In this document: positions 52,819 to 61,700 of the stretch, piece by piece
How the letters are laid out: each line of letters starts with the position of its first letter
Numbering within the stretch: position 1 is the first letter of the stretch
Notes under the pieces: model-generated
Seen by the model: the letters and a program-made list of their open reading frames with translations, nothing else
Databases searched by the model: none
What the model was told of the DNA's origin: nothing
NCBI GenBank assembly: GCA_018268055.1
Contig: JAFDXF010000006.1
Span: 87,222-151,221 of the forward strand
Length of the DNA: 64,000 nt
Origin: Bacteroidota bacterium
Lineage (GTDB): Bacteria > Bacteroidota > Bacteroidia > Chitinophagales > Chitinophagaceae
Direction of reading: 5' to 3'
Translations under genes and position numbers: made by a program

Positions 52819-55551
52819 ATGGAGTACAATTTTCGGGAGATAGAAAAAAAATGGCAGGAAGAATGGAAGGAAAAAAAAGTTTATCAGGTTTCCAATGAAA
52901 GTGATAAACCGAAATTCTATGTATTGGATATGTTCCCCTATCCGAGTGGTGCAGGCTTACACGTCGGTCATCCGCTTGGATACATTGCTTCAGATATTTT
53001 TGCCCGATATAAAAGATTAAAAGGTTTTAATGTTCTGCACCCGATGGGTTATGATGCATTCGGTCTGCCTGCAGAACAATATGCTATTGAACACGGTATT
53101 CACCCGGCCATTTCTACAGATACGAATATTAAAAACTTCCGCAATCAGTTAGATAAAATTGGTTTCTGCTACGACTGGAGCAGAGAAGTGAATACTTCAA
53201 AGCCTGAATATTACAAATGGACACAATGGCTTTTTTTGAAATTATACAATAGCTATTTCTGTAATACAGCACAAAAGGCTAAACCAATTTCAGAACTGAT
53301 TGCAAAATATGAAGCAAAAGGCAGCAGCCAATTCACTGCTGATGAATGGAATCGTTTTTCTACCGGTGAAAAGGAAGAATGGTTGATGAAACGCCGCTTG
53401 GCATTCAGCGCCTATGGCGAAGTGAACTGGTGCGAGGCGTTGGGTACTGTATTGGCCAATGATGAAGTGGTAAACGGAGTAAGCGAAAGAGGCGGACATC
53501 CGGTAGAGAAAAGAAAAATGCGACAATGGTATCTGCGTATTACAGCTTATGCCGACCGATTGCTCAAAGGATTAGACACGGTAGATTTCAGCGAGAGTAT
53601 GAAAGAAATGCAGAGTAATTGGATTGGAAAAAGCAGCGGAGCCGAAATTGATTTTGAAATAAAAGGACTTTCAGACAAAATCAGGGTTTATACCACTCGC
53701 CCCGATACAATATTCGGCGTGGACTTTATGGTAGTAGCACCCGAGTCGGATTTAATAAATAAATTAAAAACACCAACGCAAGAAATAAAGGTTGATGAAT
53801 ACCTGGCTTATGTAAAAAGCAGAAGCGAGCGGGAGCGAATGGCCGAAAAGAAAATCAGTGGCGTATTTACGGGTGCTTATGCCATCAATCCTTTTGACGG
53901 AAGAGAAATTCCTATCTGGACTTCCGAATATGTGCTGGCCGGCTATGGCACCGGCGCTATCATGGCTGTGCCTTGCGGGGATGAAAGAGATTTCAAGTTT
54001 GCACAACATTTTGACATTCCCATCACCAATATTATCGGCACTCATTTCAACGGAACAGAAGCCAATGCTACCAAAGATGCCGTTTTGGAAAACAGCAGTT
54101 TTCTGAACGGGGTGACCATGCGGGCAGCAATGGAAGAAGTGATAAAAAGAGTAGAAGAAGCAGGAATTGGCAAAAGAAAAATAAACTATAAGATGCGGGA
54201 TGCCGGCTTCAGCCGTCAGCGTTATTGGGGTGAGCCATTTCCCATTATTTGGGAAAATGAAACTCCTATTGCTTTAAAGGAAAGTGAATTGCCATTGCTA
54301 TTACCACATCTGGAAGAAGTAAAGCCCGGAAAAGGAGGCGAAGGGCCACTCTCCAACCTGCCCGATTGGGTAAATACTCCGCAAGGAAAAAGAGAAACAA
54401 GCACAATGCCCGGCTATGCAGGGTCTTCTTGGTATTTTTTGAGATATATGGACCCCCAAAATGAGCAGGAGTTTTGCAACCGCAAAGCAGCTGATTATTG
54501 GGGACAGGTGGATTTATACATTGGCGGTACGGAACATGCAGTGGGGCATTTGCTTTACAGCCGTATGTGGACAAAAGTACTCTACGATTTAGACTTAATC
54601 GGATTTGATGAACCATTCAAAAGGTTATTAAATCAGGGGATGATACAGGGAAGCAGCCGTTTTGTTTATCGTATTCACGGTACTAATCAATTTGTTTCCT
54701 TTGGTTTAAAAGATAATCATCAAATCGATGCTATTCGTGTTGATGTAAACTTTGTGGATGGCTATGAATTAGATACTGAAGCGTTCAAAAAATGGCGTAA
54801 TGGCGAATTTGCAGATGCCGAATTTATCTTGGAAGATGGTAAATATATATGCGGTGCAGAAGTAGAAAAAATGTCCAAATCAAAGTTCAATACAGTGAAC
54901 CCCGATGACTTGGTGTATAAATACGGCGCAGACACTTTCCGTATGTATGAAATGTTTCTTGGCCCGGTAGAGATGAGTAAACCCTGGGATACCAAAGGCA
55001 TAGAAGGGGTGCATCGCTTTTTGAAAAAACTCTGGCGTTTATTCTTTGATGAAATAAAAGGGAAAATATGGACAGCGGAAAAAGCAACTGATGCGGAACT
55101 AAAAGTGCTGCATAAAACAATTAAGAAAATAGAAGAAGATACTGAGCGATTTAGTTTCAATACCGGTGTCAGCACTTTTATGATTTGTGTGAATGAGCTA
55201 TCAGACTTAAAATGTTATAAAAAAGAAGTATTAGAATCTTTATTGATTATGCTGGCTTCTTATGCTCCGCATATTGCCGAAGAATTATGGCATCTTCTGG
55301 GAAATACCGATACTATATTAAATGCTTCATTCCCCAAGTTTGAAGAAAAGTATATTAAAGAATCCTCCAAAGCATATCCGGTGGCTATTAATGGTAAAAC
55401 CAGAACAGAGCTGCTGCTTCCCTTAGATATTACACAAAAAGAAGTGGAAGAAAAAGTATTGCAAGATGCGATAGTGCAAAAATGGCTTGAAGGCAAAGCC
55501 CCTAAAAAAATCATCTATGTTAAGAATAAAATGATAAATGTGGTGTTGTAA
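52819..55551 (+). CDS. leuS: Leucyl-tRNA synthetase
   Basis: A 910-residue class Ia synthetase. It contains the HIGH-type motif FPYPSGAGLHVGHPLGYI, an editing domain (about 220-400), CP1 region, YAGSSWYFLRYMDPQ, the KMSKS motif in EVEKMSKSKFNTVNPDD, and a C-terminal anticodon-binding domain. Around residues 610-670 a segment (YRIHGTNQFVSFGLKDNHQIDAI) inserted before the KMSKS region is like that of other Bacteroidota LeuRS. Single gene. Confidence 0.97.
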   Translation: MEYNFREIEKKWQEEWKEKKVYQVSNESDKPKFYVLDMFPYPSGAGLHVGHPLGYIASDIFARYKRLKGFNVLHPMGYDAFGLPAEQYAIEHGIHPAISTDTNIKNFRNQLDKIGFCYDWSREVNTSKPEYYKWTQWLFLKLYNSYFCNTAQKAKPISELIAKYEAKGSSQFTADEWNRFSTGEKEEWLMKRRLAFSAYGEVNWCEALGTVLANDEVVNGVSERGGHPVEKRKMRQWYLRITAYADRLLKGLDTVDFSESMKEMQSNWIGKSSGAEIDFEIKGLSDKIRVYTTRPDTIFGVDFMVVAPESDLINKLKTPTQEIKVDEYLAYVKSRSERERMAEKKISGVFTGAYAINPFDGREIPIWTSEYVLAGYGTGAIMAVPCGDERDFKFAQHFDIPITNIIGTHFNGTEANATKDAVLENSSFLNGVTMRAAMEEVIKRVEEAGIGKRKINYKMRDAGFSRQRYWGEPFPIIWENETPIALKESELPLLLPHLEEVKPGKGGEGPLSNLPDWVNTPQGKRETSTMPGYAGSSWYFLRYMDPQNEQEFCNRKAADYWGQVDLYIGGTEHAVGHLLYSRMWTKVLYDLDLIGFDEPFKRLLNQGMIQGSSRFVYRIHGTNQFVSFGLKDNHQIDAIRVDVNFVDGYELDTEAFKKWRNGEFADAEFILEDGKYICGAEVEKMSKSKFNTVNPDDLVYKYGADTFRMYEMFLGPVEMSKPWDTKGIEGVHRFLKKLWRLFFDEIKGKIWTAEKATDAELKVLHKTIKKIEEDTERFSFNTGVSTFMICVNELSDLKCYKKEVLESLLIMLASYAPHIAEELWHLLGNTDTILNASFPKFEEKYIKESSKAYPVAINGKTRTELLLPLDITQKEVEEKVLQDAIVQKWLEGKAPKKIIYVKNKMINVVL

Positions 55552-55594
55552 TTGCCGATAATGGAAGCTAACAGAAGTTTAGGCTATTTTGCTG

Positions 55595-55635
55595 GTTTGA
55601 ATGTTTTTCAAACAAATTATTTTTATTTTAATACA
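55595..55635 (+). terminator. Weak terminator-like hairpin after leuS
   Basis: GTTTGAA (55595-55601) pairs with TTCAAAC (55607-55613), followed by a T-rich tract. The AT-rich stem makes it a weak candidate. Confidence 0.35.
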
Positions 55636-55760
55636 AAAGTTAAACTTTTTTTAAAAAAAGAAGAGGCAAAAATTTGTTTTTTGAAAAAAAAATCTAACTT
55701 ACCCCCCAAATGGCTCCCAACCAGCCATAAAAATATTCTCAACGAACCAAAAAAAAATTT

Positions 55761-58700
55761 ATGAGGAAAATTTACTTCCTGCTAATTACGGTATTTATTG
55801 CAAGCATTGCCAATGCTCAACTTATCGGTTCTAAATCAATCCCCGGTGACTATGCAACGATAGCCGCTGCTGTAACAGATTTGAATACACAAGGCGTTGG
55901 TGCCGGCGGTGTAACATTCAATGTAGCCGGCGGATATACCGAGTCTATAACTGCGCCGATTGCAATAACGGCAACCGGTACTTTGGCTAATCCAATTGTA
56001 TTTCAAAAAAGTGGTGGTGGAGCTAACCCATTAGTTACAAGAACAGATGCCGGCTCAAATGCTACATCTACTATTGGTGGTTTGGGTGATGCTGTTATAT
56101 CACTATCGGGTACCGATTTTATTACTTTTGATGGTATAGATGTGGCTGCCGGCAATTCCGGTATAGAATATGGCTACTATACCTCAAAACCAAGTGCTAC
56201 TGATGGTTGTAAAAACGTAACCATTATAAACGCCACCATAACGATGACAAAAGGTACTTCTGCGTATGTGATGGGCATATATATTGGTAACGGAACAACT
56301 GCTGTGGGTAATGCAACCGGAGTAGCTGCTACGACTGTTGCGGGAGCCAATGAGAATATTACACTCCAAAACAATACTGTACAAAATGTGCATGCGGGTA
56401 TTTATGTAAGAGGTGCTACCGGATATTATGATCAAAATATTTCGGTAATAGGAAACACCATTCAAAACTTTGGTGGTGGTAATGCCTCTACTACTTATGG
56501 CGTATATTATATATATGCAAACAATACCAATACATCTACGAATGTTATTAATAATGCAGGTGGCGGCGGATCGGCACATGGCAGTACATTATACGGAGTC
56601 TTTGTCTCTACTGCTTCGGGTACATTAACTGCAAATGGTAATGCCATTACAATGGCTAATAACTCTACCAGTTCAGCGACATATTATATTTATAGTGGAA
56701 ACACTGTTACCTCAGAGGATATCAGCAACAACGTTTTTGGTGCCGGTACTCTTTCTTCTACAGGTTCAGTTTATTTGATTTATTCCAGCAACGGCACTAA
56801 CAATAAGACCAGTAATAATAATGCTACTACAGGTACTATTAACCGAACAGGGGCATCAGGTACTTTTTATGGATACTATAATTTAGGAAGCCCAACCGGC
56901 GGTACTGCTGTTATTACAAACAATAATTTTTCAAATATAAGTTTAGCGGGCACTACCGTATTTAATGGAATATACTACTATACTTCAGTAAGTCAACTAG
57001 GAAAAGTTAATAATAATACAGTTCAAAATATAAATATTGGTACAGGGACATCATTTGGCATTGCTTTAAATACAGTTGCTGCAGGATCAGAGTGTAATCA
57101 AAATACTGTTTCTGACGTAAGTACAGGAGGAGCTTTTACCGGAATTCAGTTTACTGCAGCAAGCAATGGTTTAACCGCTCAAGGCAATAAAATATTCAAT
57201 TTAAGTTCTACAGGTGCTTCATTAGTTACCGGCTTATTACATTCGGCAGGAACTACAAGTAATATTTACAAAAACAAAATATATGGCTTATCGGTAAATA
57301 ATGCAGGAGGTACGGTTTATGGTGTATCCATAGCAGGTGGTACAACGGTTAATTTATACAACAACCTGATCGGAAGCCTGACTGCACCAATCTCTACCAA
57401 CTCAGCCGATGCAATACGTGGTATCAGCATTACATCTGCAACTGCTACAACTACTTTAAATATCAGTTACAATACAGTGTACTTGAACGCTAGCTCATCA
57501 GGCGCTAATTTTTCTACATCTGCTCTGTTCCATACAGTAAATGCCACTGCCACCACAGCTACATTGGTAATGCGAGATAATATTTTATATAATTCATCTA
57601 CTGCAAGTGGATCAGGTATCACATCGGCATATCGTCGTAGTGGAACTGCATTGAACAACTATGGTGCGGCATCTAATAATAATGCCTTTTATGCAGGCAC
57701 ACCCGGTACGGCTAATGTAATTTTTTATGACGGCACAAATAGCGATCAAACATTAGCTGCTTACAAAACAAGAGTGGCTTCTCGTGATGCACTATCTGTA
57801 ACAGAAAGTGTAACCTTTTTGAGTACTACAGGTTCTAATGCCTATTATCTGCATATAGATCCTACAGTAGCTACCCAACTTGAAAGCGGCGGCACACCTA
57901 TAGCAGGTATTACTGACGATTTTGACGGCGACTCCAGAAATCCGAATTTCCCTGATATCGGTGCTGATGAGTTTTTGGGTATTCCAATAGATTTAATGGC
58001 TCCTAATATTACTTATACAACACTGCCCAATACTTTGTGTAATGCTAATGTCACCTTAGTTGCTACAATAATAGATGCAAGCGGAATCAATACAAGTGCA
58101 GGTACCAAACCGCGTTTGTATTACAAAAAATCAACAGACGCAAATACATTTGCCGGTAATACGAGCGGGGATAACGGATGGAAATATGTAGAAGCAAGCA
58201 ATGCAAGTTCACCATTTAGCTTCACTACTAACTATGCTTTATTACAAAGTGCCGTTTCGGGCGGTGATGTTATTCAATACTTTGTAGTAGCACAGGATTT
58301 GGCTACTACTCCGAATGTGGGAATCAACAGTGGAAATTTTGCAACGGCACCTACAAGCGTAGCACTTACTGCTACAGCTTTCCCAATTACCGGAGCAATA
58401 AATAGTTTTAATGTATTAGGAGGAGGAGTATCCGGCACAGTAACCATTGGTGCGGCAGGCACTTATACCAGCCTTACCGGTGCAGGAGGTTTATTTGCTG
58501 CAATCAATGCTTCAGGCCTTACCGGAAACGTAACAGCCAATATTATTGATGCATCAGTTACAGAAACAGGCCTTAACCCACTTAACCCAATTACTTATGG
58601 ATGTGGTGGAGGTACTTACACATTAACTATCAAACCAGGAAGCGGTGTTACTCCTACTGTAACCGGTTCATTAGCAAGCAGTGCTTTGGTAAGAATTTTT

Positions 58701-61700
58701 GCCAACAATGTAATTATTGATGGCTCTAATAATGGTACTACCAGCCGTGATATGACCATTACCAATACAAATACCACCAGCCCTTCGGTACTTTTAATTG
58801 GTTCATTAGGCGCTAATGTTATAACTAATGTTACTGCTAAAAACTGTATCATTGTCAATGGAGCAAACACAGCAACTGCATTAGTAGTATCCGATGGAAC
58901 AACTTCCGGAAGCCCGGGTAATTTCAATAATATTACAATAGATAATAATGATATAAGATTAGCTTATATTGGTTTGTATTGTAATGCAAATCCTGTTTCT
59001 GGAAATGGCAATGGGTTAACAATTACTAACAATTTACTCAATACTTCCGGAGCAAATTCAATTCGCTTGGTAGGCATATATATGCAAGGTGTTGATGGTG
59101 CTAATATTACTTCCAATACAATTGGTAATATGGCGAACACCGTTGATGCAAGTAATGAAACGGGTATATGGTTGGCTACTGGAGTTGTAAATACCACGGT
59201 AACAAATAATACTCTTTCAAATATCAGTGGTACAGCCGGTGCTCCAAGAGGAATAGCAATTTCTTCTGCTGGCAATAATTCTGGGCTTGTAATAAAAAGC
59301 AATACTTTTTCAGGAATAACTACAAGTAGTACAGGTACTGTAACAGCAATTAATTTGTTTAGCACTACAAGCGGGGTAGAAATTTCTGCTAACAAAATCA
59401 CTAATATTAAGAACACAAATAACGGAGGTTATGGAAGTAATGGAATCTGGTTACAGAGCACAGCTGCTAATGCTGCAACTAAAGTTTTTAACAACTTTAT
59501 TTCAGATGTAGCTTCTTATGGCTATACACTATCCGGACCTGGTGATAACGGGTATGGATTAATTGCAACCGCAGGAGCTGGTTATAGTATTTATTATAAC
59601 TCTATATTATTAAATAACAGTCAAAATGTTGATGGATATCCTGCCGCAATCAACATTACAAGTGGTGTTTCTGCTTCGGGTGCAATAGACCTACGCAATA
59701 ACTTACTTATTAACCGTCAAGCTGTCGGTGTCAATCGTTATGCCATCTATAGTAGTGCGGCAAATACAGTATTTTCAAATATTGATAATAACGATTATTA
59801 TTCAGCTGGACCAAATCTTGGAAATATTGGTGGAACCGACAGAGCTAATATAGCCGCAATACAAGCAGGCTTTGGTGGCAATACCAAGTCTATCAGTTTC
59901 AATCCGAGTTTTGCCTCTGCAACAGATTTACATCTTACCAATGCCAATGGTGATAACTGGTGCTTAAATGGTGCAGGTGTAGCAATAGCCGGTGTTACAA
60001 CCGATATTGATGGTGCAACCCGCGAAGCAGCACCAAAAGGACCGGATATGGGTGCAGATGAATTTACACCTACAGGATTTACAGTTACAAACCCTGCTGC
60101 AGCTTGTCCGAGTAATACAGTAGATTTAACTGCTGCTGCAGTTACTGCGGGTTCAATGAGCGGATTAACATTCACCTACTTTACAGATGCTGCTGCTACT
60201 TTAGCTCTTGCCACACCAAATGCGGTTGGTACAGCAGGTACTTATTATATTAAAGCATCTAATGGAACTTGCAGTCTTATATTACCGGTAGTCGTTAGCT
60301 TTAATGCGCTTCCTACACCTACATTGAGCGGCCCTGCATCTGCATGTCAAGGTTCTACGGGTAAAGTTTATACCACACAGTCCGGAATGACAGGATATGT
60401 GTGGACTGTTTCTGCAGGCGGCACTATTACTGCAGGCGGTACTGCAACGGATAATACCGTAACAGTAACTTGGAATACTACAGGTGCGCAAACCGTAAGT
60501 GTAAATTATACAGATGGTAATGGTTGCACTGCATCAACAGCAACAGTTTATAATGTAACCGTAAATACATTACCTACGCCAACATTGAGCGGCCCTGCTA
60601 CTCCATGTGCAGGTTCCACAGGTAATGTTTATACCACAGAGTCCGGAATGACAGGATATGTATGGACTGTTTCTGCAGGTGGAACAATTACAGCAGGCGG
60701 TACTGCAACGGATAATACTGTAACAGTAACTTGGAATACTGCCGGTCCGCAAACTGTTAGTGTAAATTATGCTGATGGTAATGGTTGTTCCGCAGCGTCT
60801 GCAACTGTTTACAATGTAACCGTAAATCCTAAACCTACCGTGAACGGAACAGTTACAGAAGCTACAACATGTGTTTCCGCAGATGGTGCAATAAACATTT
60901 CAGTTACCGGAACACCGGGCCCTTATACTTACAGCTGGACAACAATAGGAGGCAGTGGATTAAACCCCGGTGCGCAAAATCAGTCAGGACTTACAGTTGG
61001 TGTATATACTGTAGTAGTAACGGATCAAACAACGAATTGCTCGGCTACTGCTTCTTATACTTTACTTGGTCCTGGTGGTTGTGCAATATGCCCAACAGTA
61101 GGTAGCTTAGTAACCAATCCTTCTATATCAGCTTGTTTAAATGCAAGTGTTGCCTTGAATGTAAGTGGTCTTACTGCTATGGGTAATACTTATGGTATCA
61201 CGTTTAAGTATTCTACTTCACTATTAACAGATCCATATTCCGGTGGTACTGTAATTGCTACAGTAGCAAACGGTGCTCTTGGTAGTGGTGGTTCTACAGC
61301 AAGTACAACAACAAGTTTTGCAACGTCAGGATTGTACTATCTGTATGCCATTTTATCGCCTTCTCCGGCAGATCCTAATTGCAGACCTTTTGCAATGGCG
61401 CCATTAACGGTAAATGATTTACCTACAATTACAACCGGTACTAATCCGGTGGTTTGTGCCGGCACTACAAGCGCATTATTACCATTTACCACTACCAATA
61501 TTAGTGGTAGTGCTGATGGACCACTTTTCGTACAATACGCAGCCAAAGCCTCTGATGTTACCTCACAAAACTTTGAAACTTCACTTGATGCTTATGATGC
61601 AGAAGCAGGGGATGATTTTAATGTGCCGACAGGAAGTACATGGAATGTTAATAAAGTTTATGTAGAAGGTACTCATAGTATTGGATCAGGTATAGCTGCA

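Noticed and set aside
55552..55764. 70-codon plus-strand frame after leuS
   Set aside because: It starts at the leuS stop, has low-complexity Lys/Phe content, and runs into the start of the giant gene. It looks like AT-rich intergenic sequence.
60312..60833. CRISPR-like array from the repeated units
   Set aside because: The repeats are 261 bp, contiguous, in frame and without spacers; they are protein-coding PKD-like units.
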